Below, in pieces: positions 43,489 through 51,484 of a stretch of DNA of 64,000 bases. A model generated the notes under the pieces. The model searched no databases, was not told the origin of the DNA, and saw nothing but the letters and a program-made list of their open reading frames with translations. Within the stretch, counting starts at the first letter, position 1, and the number at the start of each line of letters is the position of its first letter. Made by a program: the position numbers and the translations under genes. The DNA is from CSP1-1 sp035620615 (lineage in GTDB: Archaea > Thermoproteota > Nitrososphaeria > Nitrososphaerales > Nitrosopumilaceae), in contig DASPGM010000005.1 of assembly GCA_035620615.1 (NCBI GenBank), forward strand, positions 62,001 to 126,000, written 5' to 3'.

Positions 43489-44388
43489 TCACATGTTTAC
43501 TAAAATTATATCATTTTCCACTAAAAATGTGATTGCATGTAAAAATTCATCATCAGAGATTAATCCCTTACTCCACCACTGAGCTGTATTACGAATCCAA
43601 TCTGGAATTAGGTCTTGACTTGGTTCAGGAAGTCCAACTGCCTCATAGATTGTATATTCAGGATAGTTTCTGTCAAACCAATCTTTGTAGGATGGTTCGT
43701 TGAAGTATCTTTGAATGTAATGTTGAGGATCTTTTTGAGGGTCAATAAAACTTGGAAGTGGTTTAGATTCCAGTGTGTTTAAAGGAGTAATAATATTATT
43801 TTCAATAAGATATTCAATTCCTTTTAAAAAATCTATATCGCTAATTTTGCTTTCAGACCACGACACAACATTATCTCGTATTGATGCAGGAACTGTGTGT
43901 TTTTGAATAGAACCTAGATTGGGCAAAGGGGCACCGATTGTAAAGATTATTTGCAGTGGGCTAGCTAAATGATTTTCAGATTTAGCAAATGGTGAATATA
44001 TAGTGGGATTGTTTTTATCAAGAATTTGTTTTGGAAGTAAAGTCAAATATGCATCAACTTGATATGTTTTTTCAGAATCAAATGAGAATGAAATTGCAGG
44101 GCTCAGAGTTTGTCCTGGGGAAAGCCTTCCAGTAATCCATTTGACTTTTTTTTGCAAGCTATCTGTTGTAACAATAAATGCAAAATCTTGTTCAAAATTA
44201 TTGTTATTTTTTATATCAGATGTAAACTGGATCTGCTGCGATAGTTGTATAGAATTAAGATTATTTCCCATAAAATCAACAGGTCGAAGATTAGTAAATT
44301 CAATTTCCCCAAAAACAATACTGGGTGAAAACATAGTAATAACGATCAGAAAAAATATTCCTATGATTGGGGATATTGTTTTTTGCAT
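43489..44388 (-). CDS. Secreted protein with two W-rich surface repeats
   Basis: 299 residues. Signal peptide; a beta domain FTNLRPVDFMGNNLNSIQLS; then two copies of the thaumarchaeal repeat, VPASIRDNVVSWSESKISDI and IPDWIRNTAQWWSKGLISDD, each followed by a DEF/FL-helix (FLHAITFLVENDI). The same module precedes the PhnD domain at 15885. Such repeats are usual at the ends of thaumarchaeal cell-wall proteins. Convergent with the gene at 42544. Confidence 0.75.
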   Translation of the reverse strand: MQKTISPIIGIFFLIVITMFSPSIVFGEIEFTNLRPVDFMGNNLNSIQLSQQIQFTSDIKNNNNFEQDFAFIVTTDSLQKKVKWITGRLSPGQTLSPAISFSFDSEKTYQVDAYLTLLPKQILDKNNPTIYSPFAKSENHLASPLQIIFTIGAPLPNLGSIQKHTVPASIRDNVVSWSESKISDIDFLKGIEYLIENNIITPLNTLESKPLPSFIDPQKDPQHYIQRYFNEPSYKDWFDRNYPEYTIYEAVGLPEPSQDLIPDWIRNTAQWWSKGLISDDEFLHAITFLVENDIILVNM

Positions 44389-44476
44389 CTTCGAGTTTTC
44401 AACTTTAATTCATATAAAAACTCATAGAAGAATTTATCCAAAATTGAAAAAATATGAATGATTTGAAAATTATTCC

Positions 44477-44677
44477 CTAGTTTTGATACATTGCAAAGTC
44501 GTTTGGTTTTTGTTTTTTACTATCACTAAATCGAGTAGGTTGTTGATCTGACCCTCTATCTGGATAATGGGTTGCAGAATGAAGTGCTAATTTAATTACA
44601 TCTTTCCCAAAAGACTCACCGCATTCTTCACAAATCATGGGGAAAAAGTCAAAATCCTCAGAAATTTCGTTTGTCAT
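44477..44677 (-). CDS. 66-residue zinc-finger-like protein
   Basis: C-x2-C (MICEECGESFGKD) then LALHSATHYPD gives two His, i.e. a C2H2-like finger with a longer linker; a Gln/Lys-rich tail follows (SDQQPTRFSDSKKQKP). Probably DNA or RNA binding. Between the W-repeat protein and a gene-poor interval. Confidence 0.6.
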   Translation of the reverse strand: MTNEISEDFDFFPMICEECGESFGKDVIKLALHSATHYPDRGSDQQPTRFSDSKKQKPNDFAMYQN

Positions 44678-44741
44678 TCTAAAGATTTTTCTAAAAGTTT
44701 TCCATAATTTCGATGTATTTTTGTAGAGTAGATCAAGATTT

Positions 44742-44846
44742 CTAAAATTTAATGTTAGAATTCTTAAGATTTTTTAGATAATCAAAGAATTGAAAAGGCA
44801 AAATTTTTCCTTGTAGCGATTTTTTGTGCAGGATATTTTCGATCAT
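44742..44846 (-). CDS. Possible 34-residue ORF
   Basis: MIENILHKKSLQGKILPFQF followed by FDYLKNLKNSNIKF. Protein-like hydrophobic pattern but no family or promoter evident. It is the only frame worth noting in 44678-44926. Confidence 0.25.
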   Translation of the reverse strand: MIENILHKKSLQGKILPFQFFDYLKNLKNSNIKF

Positions 44847-44926
44847 TAATAATTGAATAATCTAATTCCTTTTTAATCTTTTCATATATGATCTTTGAAA
44901 AATTTTTTAATGAAAATATTAATTAG

Positions 44927-45268
44927 TTATTTTGATTTTTGATATGATTCAAGTGAAATAATGGATCGTAATATTAATCCAGAAATTCCGAGATTTAAAA
45001 TAAGAAAATCTTTTATTTTCTCAAAATGATCGAGACCAAAATACCCTTCCTCATATGTCATCTCAATAGAATCCTTTTCTGTTTTAACAAATGAAGTAAT
45101 TAATGAAAAAGGTCCTTGTTTTTCATCAATTCTTTCAAGATACAGTCTAAGTTCTACATGTTTTATTTCAAAGCCATGTTCAAAGTAATTTCCATTTGAA
45201 AGTAGAATTAATGATTTATCAGGAAATCTTTCTACCCTGAAAGGATTTGAAACTTCGATGATTTTCAT
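44927..45268 (-). CDS. Hypothetical protein (113 aa)
   Basis: Beta-rich: MKIIEVSNPFRVERFPDKSL, LILLSNGNYFEHGFEIKHVE, then LRLYLERIDEKQGPFSLITS and a helical end NLGISGLILRSIISLESYQK. No Cys, no signal peptide. Family unknown. Divergently placed from the candidate RNA region at 45363. Confidence 0.55.
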   Translation of the reverse strand: MKIIEVSNPFRVERFPDKSLILLSNGNYFEHGFEIKHVELRLYLERIDEKQGPFSLITSFVKTEKDSIEMTYEEGYFGLDHFEKIKDFLILNLGISGLILRSIISLESYQKSK

Positions 45269-45362
45269 AGAATTTTCTATTATAGTTTAATGTCCTTTAA
45301 GAACATGGCATATTGGATAGGTTAATCTACTAATATTTTGACAGAAATTTAAAACCTTTAAC

Positions 45363-45420
45363 TCGTCAATTCTCCAGAAACGAGAATGTGGGGCATTGGG
45401 AGTCTCTGGAGAAGAGACGA
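45363..45420 (+). ncRNA. Candidate structured small RNA upstream of deoxyhypusine synthase
   Basis: TCGTC (45363-45367) pairs with GACGA (45416-45420), then after a 2x2 A/G internal loop TTCTCCAGA (45370-45378) pairs perfectly with TCTGGAGAA (45405-45413). The 26-nt apex contains AATGTGGGGCATTGGGAG, similar to the apex of 26201-26261. GTCTC/GAGAC (45402-45406 with 45414-45418) offers a competing fold. A TATA-like AATATTTTG at 45332-45340 lies about 26 nt upstream of the 5' end. The remainder to 45744 holds no gene. Confidence 0.5.
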
Positions 45421-45744
45421 ATATTAGATATTAAATCATCTACCTTTTACACGCTGATGGTAAGAGAATAATGACTGTGTGTTCAAAAAATACCTACTTA
45501 GACATACATACCTATCAAAATCTTATATTTTCAGTTACACTGGAACTGTCACCAATTTACTTTCCGTTGTTGGTTTTAAGTTCCAGAAAAAATCATGTTT
45601 TTAAAAAAAGGTTTTGAGTTTTAAAATCTATTTAGGTTAATATTAAAAAAATGGTCTGCAATAGAATTCGATGATACACTTGGGCCTTTATAAGAAAAGG
45701 ATTTAATTCGCAAGTATTAATTAGTACTAAAATTTTTTTCATTT
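45421..45744. other. Gene-free interval before deoxyhypusine synthase
   Basis: No frame of note. A TATA box CTTTATAAG (45685-45693) lies about 55 nt before the GTG of the next gene, predicting a leader near 30 nt. Otherwise AT-rich sequence with no recognised motif. Confidence 0.4.
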
Positions 45745-46839
45745 GTGGATCATCATAATTTTCATGGAAGGGATATACCGCATATTAAACTAGACCCCAA
45801 AATGAAAATTGAAGATTTAGTAGAAGTTTATGCAAGAAGTGGATATAACGGAAGGCAGTTAGGCGAGGCTGCAAAACTTTATTCAAAAATGATAAAAGAA
45901 GATGCAGTAATTTGTCTTACTGTTTCAGGAGCCTTAACACCTGTGGGATTTGGAGGGATTATTAAAACTCTAATTGAAAAAGGGTTTGTAGATTGGATTG
46001 TTACAACTGGTGCAAATGTATACCATGAAGACCATTTTGCTTGGGGATTTCCTGTTAAACAGGGACACTATGAAGTTGACGATATGAAACTTTACGATAA
46101 AGAAATTGTTAGAATACGCGATGTTTTTATCAAATTTTATGAGACATTAGAGGCAGAAGATCATGTTATTCAAAAAATGTTTAAGGAGAATCTAATAGAC
46201 AAACCGTTCACCAGTGCTGAATTTTGCAATATAATGGGTAGAATAAGTAAAAAAAATGCAAAATATCCCGAAAAAAGTTTTATTACAACTGCCTATGACT
46301 ACGATGTTCCGGTTTATGTTCCTGCGCTATTAGATTCATCACTTGCTTTGAATTTAGCTGTACATAGATTTAGAGATAAATTATACAATTTGGATTTTAT
46401 CCGGGAAATTATTGAACAAGCAGCCATTGTTTATCACTCTAAAAAATCAGGAATCCTTGAATTGGGCGGAGGAGTTCCTAAAAATTCTGCCCAACAAACT
46501 GGGCCACTTTTAGACCAGATATTAAAAAGAAATGATGGAGGTCAAGATTACATTATTCAAATTACTGATGCACGTCCAGATACAGGAGGACTTTCAGGAG
46601 CAACCCTGCAAGAAGGAAAAAGTTGGGGCAAAGTGCAAGATGCACATCAAGATATGATAACGGTTTATGCAGACTCTACAATTGCATTTCCCATACTTGC
46701 CCTATACGCAATCAGTAACCAAAGACCAAGAAAGCCAAAAAGGCTTTACAAAAATCTTGGGAAATATTATAGTAATCTTAGAGATGAATTTTTGAATAGT
46801 TCGCCACCAAAAGCTAGTAAAAGAAAACAGAGAAAATAA
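45745..46839 (+). CDS. dys: Deoxyhypusine synthase family protein
   Basis: 364 residues. NAD-binding Rossmann-like fold with DAVICLTVSGALTPVGFGGI, DWIVTTGANVYHEDHFAWGF and the catalytic-site SWGKVQDAHQDMITVYADST that keeps the Lys of the SWGK motif. Transfers the aminobutyl group of spermidine to aIF5A. Basic C-terminal tail KASKRKQRK. Starts GTG. Downstream tiny zinc gene is convergent. Confidence 0.9.
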   Translation: MDHHNFHGRDIPHIKLDPKMKIEDLVEVYARSGYNGRQLGEAAKLYSKMIKEDAVICLTVSGALTPVGFGGIIKTLIEKGFVDWIVTTGANVYHEDHFAWGFPVKQGHYEVDDMKLYDKEIVRIRDVFIKFYETLEAEDHVIQKMFKENLIDKPFTSAEFCNIMGRISKKNAKYPEKSFITTAYDYDVPVYVPALLDSSLALNLAVHRFRDKLYNLDFIREIIEQAAIVYHSKKSGILELGGGVPKNSAQQTGPLLDQILKRNDGGQDYIIQITDARPDTGGLSGATLQEGKSWGKVQDAHQDMITVYADSTIAFPILALYAISNQRPRKPKRLYKNLGKYYSNLRDEFLNSSPPKASKRKQRK

Positions 46840-46841
46840 GA

Positions 46842-47054
46842 TTAGAATTTATCATATCTTGCACGTTCAAGATCACGATCATCTTTTGATGCCTTTTTCC
46901 AATCTTTATAGTGCTCCTTACAAAGTACAGTTTTTTTGCCGCTGGATGCAACATGTAAACCTGCTTGCTCAACTTTAGTAGTATTAAGTGAACGGGCACC
47001 GTCATTTTCACAGCCACTAATATTACATTTTGCACCTTTTGCAATAACACCCAT
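46842..47054 (-). CDS. 70-residue zinc protein
   Basis: Cysteines in GAKCNISGCENDGARSLN and KKTVLCKEHYKDWKKASKDD give C-x4-C ... C-x2-H ligands, the pattern of a small treble-clef or zinc knuckle common in thaumarchaea. Starts MGVIAKGA. Chosen over a competing frame because of the Cys/His arrangement. Function unknown. Confidence 0.65.
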   Translation of the reverse strand: MGVIAKGAKCNISGCENDGARSLNTTKVEQAGLHVASSGKKTVLCKEHYKDWKKASKDDRDLERARYDKF

Positions 47055-47282
47055 AGCATCTTATGGAAGAGATATTATATATAGTTGAAAATTTAAAGGA
47101 GTTAAAAAGAATACTAAATGCAAAATAACCGTGTCATGTATTTTTTTGGTTATTTTTTGAATAAATTTAACACGAAATAAAATAACTTTAAAAAATCCAA
47201 TGTGTGTTTTTTGTGATTCAAAAATAATGTGCATCTTATCCAATTTATAATTAGGAAAAATAAAGTCGTAAATTCCTCCACC

Positions 47283-47290
47283 TTTATAAG
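47283..47290 (+). promoter_or_regulatory. TATA box of rps25e
   Basis: TTTATAAG centred about 28 nt before the ATG at 47315, a leaderless arrangement. Confidence 0.55.
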
Positions 47291-47314
47291 TAGGATGACT
47301 TTTCAAATTTTTCT

Positions 47315-47647
47315 ATGGGTGGAGCAAAAAAGAAATCACCGGCACAACAGGAAAAATCTCAGTCAGATGATGCATCAAAGAAATCTGATGTAAAAAAGAA
47401 AGGAAAAAAGAAAGAAAAATCATCCGAAGGTTCATCAAAAGCAGAAATCACTGTAATTGTAAATGAAGAACAAGCAATGAAATACATTAAAAGTTCTAAA
47501 GTAATTACTATTCAAGACCTTGCCAGACAGACTGGTGTTAAAATTTCGGCGGCAAATGCTTTTTTGAAAAAATTATCGAAAGATGGAGTAATTAAAAAGA
47601 TTGGAGGACGAAGTGGACATCATATCTTTCAGCCAGTATCAGCATAA
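47315..47647 (+). CDS. rps25e: 30S ribosomal protein S25e
   Basis: 110 residues: Lys-rich N-terminal tail (KKKSPAQQEKSQSDDASKKS), then a winged helix VNEEQAMKYIKSSKVITIQD and LARQTGVKISAANAFLKKLS ending GGRSGHHIFQPV. S25e sits at the tRNA exit side of the small subunit head. Overlaps the convergent gene by 19 nt. Confidence 0.93.
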   Translation: MGGAKKKSPAQQEKSQSDDASKKSDVKKKGKKKEKSSEGSSKAEITVIVNEEQAMKYIKSSKVITIQDLARQTGVKISAANAFLKKLSKDGVIKKIGGRSGHHIFQPVSA

Positions 47648-48015
47648 AATAAAATCACATCTCCTGAAACAATGTTTTTTAATGCATCACAATCTGAAAG
47701 AATTTTTCCAATTGGTGTCATAGTTTTTGTTGAATTAGTATTTTCATAAAAAAAACAAATACTTCCATTTGCTGGTAAGAATGCAATGTCACCTTTTTGA
47801 AATTCTTTTCTTGGTCTATCAATACCTGATTCAATTGAAGTTTCAAAATATGCGATATTGTTATCCAGTAAATGAGCATTTCCTTCTAAAGGCAAGCTTC
47901 TTGAAATAATACCCACGGTCCTGGGGGAAAGATGTCGTTTCAGCTCACAGTTTAATTTTGCCTTTCCTCGTAATTCTAGAATTATTTTAATTTTTGATAC
48001 TGAATCTTGTTCCAT
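47629..48015 (-). CDS. Cyclophilin-like fold protein (TM1367-type)
   Basis: 128 residues, all-beta: GIISRSLPLEGNAHLLDNNI, AYFETSIESGIDRPRKEFQK, GDIAFLPANGSICFFYENTN, and GKILSDCDALKNIVSGDVIL. This matches the archaeal cyclophilin-like fold family (DUF3830/TM1367 type), whose members lack confirmed isomerase activity. Function unknown. Confidence 0.75.
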   Translation of the reverse strand: MEQDSVSKIKIILELRGKAKLNCELKRHLSPRTVGIISRSLPLEGNAHLLDNNIAYFETSIESGIDRPRKEFQKGDIAFLPANGSICFFYENTNSTKTMTPIGKILSDCDALKNIVSGDVILFYADTG

Positions 48016-48117
48016 TTATCGTATCATTTCAATTCCATAGATAAACACTGGTTTTTTAAAAACCCAAACACATGAAATTTCATACATTTAGTCCATATTC
48101 GATTATATTACCGCTAT

Positions 48118-48642
48118 TTGAAAATTGGATACTTGTCTGAAGTTGCCGAAGAAACTGAAATCATAGAGCCTATTGTAGATGAGGAGGAATCCCAGGAAGA
48201 AATTGTGGATGATGAAAATGGATCAGAATTAGCAAAAAGTGTTGATGATGCTATTACCGCATATAAAAAAATTAAAGTTGGCAAAGATGAGCTTACTGAA
48301 AAAGAATTAGCAGCGCTAGAACAAGAATGCAAAGTCATTGAAAATCGAAAGATTATAGAAATTGATCCAGTCCATGAAGCAAAAGAGATTGAAATTACTG
48401 GAAAAGGAAAAATAATGATAGGACCGCCTACATTAACAAGATTTGAAAAGGCTAGAATTATGGGAGCTAGAGCATTACAACTTTCACTTGGAGCCCCCCC
48501 GTTTATTGAAATTCCAAAAACTGCAGAAACTTCACTCGATATTGCACTAGAAGAGCTAGAACAACGTGCCATTCCAATTATTATTAGAAGAAGATTACCT
48601 AATGGAGATTTTCAAAACATACCCATTGATTACTTCGATTAA
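48118..48642 (+). CDS. rpoK: RNA polymerase subunit K (Rpo6/omega) with acidic N-terminal extension
   Basis: 174 residues. The conserved core at about 100-174 contains PPTLTRFEKARIMGARALQL and SLGAPPFIEI, the RpoK/Rpb6/omega assembly fold. Residues 1-98 are an acidic, helical extension (IIEPIVDEEESQEEIVDDEN), longer than in most archaeal RpoK. Promotes polymerase assembly. TTG start plausible. Followed by Alba 52 nt downstream. Confidence 0.9.
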   Translation: MKIGYLSEVAEETEIIEPIVDEEESQEEIVDDENGSELAKSVDDAITAYKKIKVGKDELTEKELAALEQECKVIENRKIIEIDPVHEAKEIEITGKGKIMIGPPTLTRFEKARIMGARALQLSLGAPPFIEIPKTAETSLDIALEELEQRAIPIIIRRRLPNGDFQNIPIDYFD

Positions 48643-48694
48643 TGGATGAATCATCGATAATATTTTTAAACTAAAGAATTTTTCTTCAAGTGGG

Positions 48695-49021
48695 TTGAGG
48701 ATGATGGAGGATACTAGTCAAAGTGAATTATTAACCACCATTGACAGTACTCAAAACAATGAATTACCCATCTACAATGTAAAAAATAATCCTGTGATGA
48801 TAGAAGCAATTAATGTCATTTCTGTTTTTGGAAAATCAAACAAAGTAATAATTCGAGCAAAGGGTGATGATATTCCAAATGCAGTTGCAATCGCAAATAT
48901 AGTTACAGAAAAAATGCTTAAAGGAACTTCAAAAATTCAAAAAATATTGTTGGATACTGAGCTTCCTGCAGGTATTGGAAAAATGTTATCTACTATAGAA
49001 ATTGTTTTACAAAAAAATTAG
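48695..49021 (+). CDS. albA: Alba-family DNA/RNA-binding chromatin protein
   Basis: 108 residues; core IYNVKNNPVMIEAINVISVF, NKVIIRAKGDDIPNAVAIAN and the end LDTELPAGIGKMLSTIEIVL match Alba. N-terminal acidic/polar extension of about 15 residues. TTG at 48695 or ATG at 48701 as start; a TATA box near 48667 fits either. Packs DNA, binds RNA; surface probably acetylation-regulated. Co-directional with rpoK. Confidence 0.92.
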   Translation: MRMMEDTSQSELLTTIDSTQNNELPIYNVKNNPVMIEAINVISVFGKSNKVIIRAKGDDIPNAVAIANIVTEKMLKGTSKIQKILLDTELPAGIGKMLSTIEIVLQKN

Positions 49022-49024
49022 AAA

Positions 49025-49441
49025 TTAATAAACACTACCAGGTCCTTTAAGAAGCATAGTTTCACATTCTTTGCATACTGCCTCATCAATATTTGATTCA
49101 AGGTTATGATGAATTTCGCAGATAAGTAAACTTGATTTTATATAATTACATAATCCGATAAATTTTGACAGGCTAGCGGGAGTATATGCTTTGTTGGAAG
49201 CAAGATTCTCACTTATTTCAGAAATCATGTCTGCTACAGCTTTTTGAGATAAAAGTTTGGTAATTAGTTGTGGATCCCCCCTAGTACCTCTTATGTAATT
49301 ACTAATAGCTGCCTGGGTAACTCCAAGCATTTTAGAAATTTCATCTTCTCTAATTTTATGATCCTCTGCAAGTTTTTTTGCCAATATAGCTCGTAATGCA
49401 GGAATCAAGGTTTTTGATTCAATTTCTGCTGGAAGTAACAT
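49025..49441 (-). CDS. HTH transcriptional regulator (XRE-like, thaumarchaeal)
   Basis: 138 residues. HTH at about 30-58, KIREDEISKMLGVTQAAISN followed by YIRGTRGD. C-terminal part has CNYIKSSLLICEIHHN and AVCKECETMLL, Cys residues that may bind metal or an Fe-S cluster, so redox or metal sensing is possible. Convergent with albA. Confidence 0.8.
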   Translation of the reverse strand: MLLPAEIESKTLIPALRAILAKKLAEDHKIREDEISKMLGVTQAAISNYIRGTRGDPQLITKLLSQKAVADMISEISENLASNKAYTPASLSKFIGLCNYIKSSLLICEIHHNLESNIDEAVCKECETMLLKGPGSVY

Positions 49442-49524
49442 ATATGAAAACTATGTGATAAAATATTTAAAGGTACATACTATCAAAACGTAATTCTAAT
49501 AGTTTTTTGTCCACTAAAAATTAG

Positions 49525-50511
49525 GTGAACCTATATAATTTCATAGATCATTATTTAATGTTGGAAAAAATTTTTCAGGAATCGTATGATGTTTTAAAAG
49601 AGGCCGTTTCAAACTGTAAAGGAACAACTCTTGCTTTGTCAGGGGGGCTAGACAGCAGCATAATTGCATATTTCCTTAAGGAAAAAAAATGTGATGCGGT
49701 TTCAATTACTACTGAGGACTTTATTGCAACTGATTTAACATTCAGCCAGCTAATTGCAAAAAAGTTTAACCTCAACTTACAAATGAAAATAGTAAGTATT
49801 GAAAATTTATTGTCAGCCATTGAGGAGACTATCCAAATTTTAAAAGTTTTCAATAATATAGAGATTAGAAATTCGGTTATTTCTTATTTAGCAATAAAAA
49901 ATGCTAAAGAAAATGGACAAAACAGAATAATAACTGGAGATGGTGCAGACGAACTTTTTGCAGGATATAGTTTTTTTTTAAAAAAAAATAATGAAGACCT
50001 TCAAAAAGATCTTGAACGAATTTGGAACATTATGCATTTTCCTTCAAAAATAATTGGCCAGGATTTAGGAATTATAGTAGAAACCCCATTTCTAGAAAAT
50101 AAAGTTATAGAATTTGCAAAAAAACTTCCTGTTAGTTTGAAAGTAGGAAAAAAAGATGAAAAAAAATATGGAAAGTGGATATTAAGAAAAACATTTGAAA
50201 ATAAACTTCCAGAAACCATAATCTGGAGAGATAAATCCCCTATGCAGGACGGAGCAGGCACCAGTGGGTTAACACAGTTATTCAATATATTGATATCTGA
50301 TGATGTGTTTAATTCAAAAATTAAAAAAATACAAGAATCAGATAATATCACTATACAGTCTAAAGAATCACTTCACTATTATGAGATATATAGAAAATAC
50401 TTTGAGCCTCCATTCAAATTACACTTGTCTAAGAATAAATGCCCAAATTGTAAATTTGAAGTAAAAGTTGGATCAAGGTTTTGTAGAATGTGTGGAAGTT
50501 TTCCAATCTAA
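49525..50511 (+). CDS. Asparagine-synthetase-like domain lacking glutaminase, with C-terminal zinc ribbon
   Basis: 328 residues (or 317 from ATG at 49558). PP-loop ATP-pyrophosphatase motif LALSGGLDSSIIAYF near 37-51, GDGADELFAGYSFF, and IWRDKSPMQDGAG near the end are AsnB C-terminal domain features. The N-terminal Cys-dependent glutaminase domain is absent. C-terminus has CPNCKFEVKVGSRFCRMCG, a zinc ribbon. Ammonia-dependent amide synthesis or tRNA/RNA modification are possible; native substrate unknown. Confidence 0.85.
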   Translation: MNLYNFIDHYLMLEKIFQESYDVLKEAVSNCKGTTLALSGGLDSSIIAYFLKEKKCDAVSITTEDFIATDLTFSQLIAKKFNLNLQMKIVSIENLLSAIEETIQILKVFNNIEIRNSVISYLAIKNAKENGQNRIITGDGADELFAGYSFFLKKNNEDLQKDLERIWNIMHFPSKIIGQDLGIIVETPFLENKVIEFAKKLPVSLKVGKKDEKKYGKWILRKTFENKLPETIIWRDKSPMQDGAGTSGLTQLFNILISDDVFNSKIKKIQESDNITIQSKESLHYYEIYRKYFEPPFKLHLSKNKCPNCKFEVKVGSRFCRMCGSFPI

Positions 50512-50654
50512 GATTTTTTTTTCCATTTTTTTGGTTTTTTAATAAATATTTTTCTGCAACCATTACAACAAAAATAATACTTTGCCCCCTGATACTCATG
50601 AAGAAGTGCTAAACTTTCCTCAAGTTCAATTCCACATACAGGATCAACAGGCAT
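50508..50654 (-). CDS. 48-residue YHS/TRASH-like metal-binding protein
   Basis: MPVDPVCGIELEESLALLHE followed by YQGAKYYFCCNGCRKIFIKK is a textbook YHS domain (DPVCGxxL ... FC..GC..F). YHS/TRASH domains bind copper or other soft metals and often accompany P-type ATPases or sensors. The stop codon overlaps the end of the asparagine-synthetase-like gene. Too short for most callers but well supported by motif. Confidence 0.75.
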   Translation of the reverse strand: MPVDPVCGIELEESLALLHEYQGAKYYFCCNGCRKIFIKKPKKWKKKS

Positions 50655-50789
50655 GAATATTCACGATTATTTTTAGTATTTATAAGATTCTAAAATTTTA
50701 CAGAGAGAAGTTTTGAATAAATTGTCTGTTCTAGGTAAACATACGAGAGAAAATACTACCCAAATTTGTTTGATTGATAGAACAAAATT

Positions 50790-51479
50790 ATGAAAAAACT
50801 TCACAGAGCTGTGTTTCCAATGTATAATACTGGGTTAGCAGCCTTTTTTGGTATTGCTGTAATTTTAGTAATTATATTTGTAAATGTAGGATTATCAGTA
50901 AATAATACCCAAAAAGAAGTTGTAGATAAAGCAGTAGATGAGATAGATGAGCGATTAATTATTGCAGGAAAAATTTCTGCGTTTGCAGATGTTTCTTCAT
51001 ATAAAATTTTGGCAACTGCGACACCGGTTAAAACTGCTTCAGATGGAGCAGTCAATGTCGATCCACAAATTATGAATATATCATATAGTTTGATAAAAAT
51101 TGATAATTATAAAATCAGTTATAATGACATCTATGTTGGAAATATACAAGATAAAACATATGATTCTTTAATGGAAGCAGTAGAAGATGCAAAAAAAATT
51201 GGGATTATTGATAAGAATCCATACATAGATAATGAAAAACCCTCTAGCACAACTGCTTTTATTTATTGGATAATTAATCAAAATTATGATCATTATATCG
51301 ATAATGACGAATTAGCAGTACTTGCAATAGTTTATTCCGATAAAGATAGACCATCAAGTGGCGAGGAGTTATTTATTCAGGCAAATGTTCCTGCAGGATA
51401 TGTTTTAGAAATCAATCAACATGTACCAAGTATATCAGGCAGGACACTAAACTTTGGTGGCATTATAAGTGAACCATAA
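50790..51479 (+). CDS. Archaellin/type IV pilin-like membrane protein
   Basis: 229 residues. N-terminal hydrophobic helix (NTGLAAFFGIAVILVIIFVN) followed by polar residues (NNTQKEVVDKAVDEIDERLI), then a beta-rich outer domain and a C-terminal block RPSSGEELFIQANVPAGYVL with EINQHVPSI. Similar to archaellin/FlaG-type subunits. No class III signal cleavage site can be pinned down. Single gene; relates to cell-surface appendages like 41389. Confidence 0.7.
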   Translation: MKKLHRAVFPMYNTGLAAFFGIAVILVIIFVNVGLSVNNTQKEVVDKAVDEIDERLIIAGKISAFADVSSYKILATATPVKTASDGAVNVDPQIMNISYSLIKIDNYKISYNDIYVGNIQDKTYDSLMEAVEDAKKIGIIDKNPYIDNEKPSSTTAFIYWIINQNYDHYIDNDELAVLAIVYSDKDRPSSGEELFIQANVPAGYVLEINQHVPSISGRTLNFGGIISEP

Positions 51480-51484
51480 AAAAA

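Noticed and set aside
45363..45420. tRNA or 5S rRNA fragment
   Set aside because: No cloverleaf, T loop or 5S signature; only a single long stem-loop.
46814..47059. A second minus-strand frame over the zinc protein gene at 46842-47054
   Set aside because: The 46842 frame has a consistent set of Cys/His ligands and a good start; the other frame lacks them.
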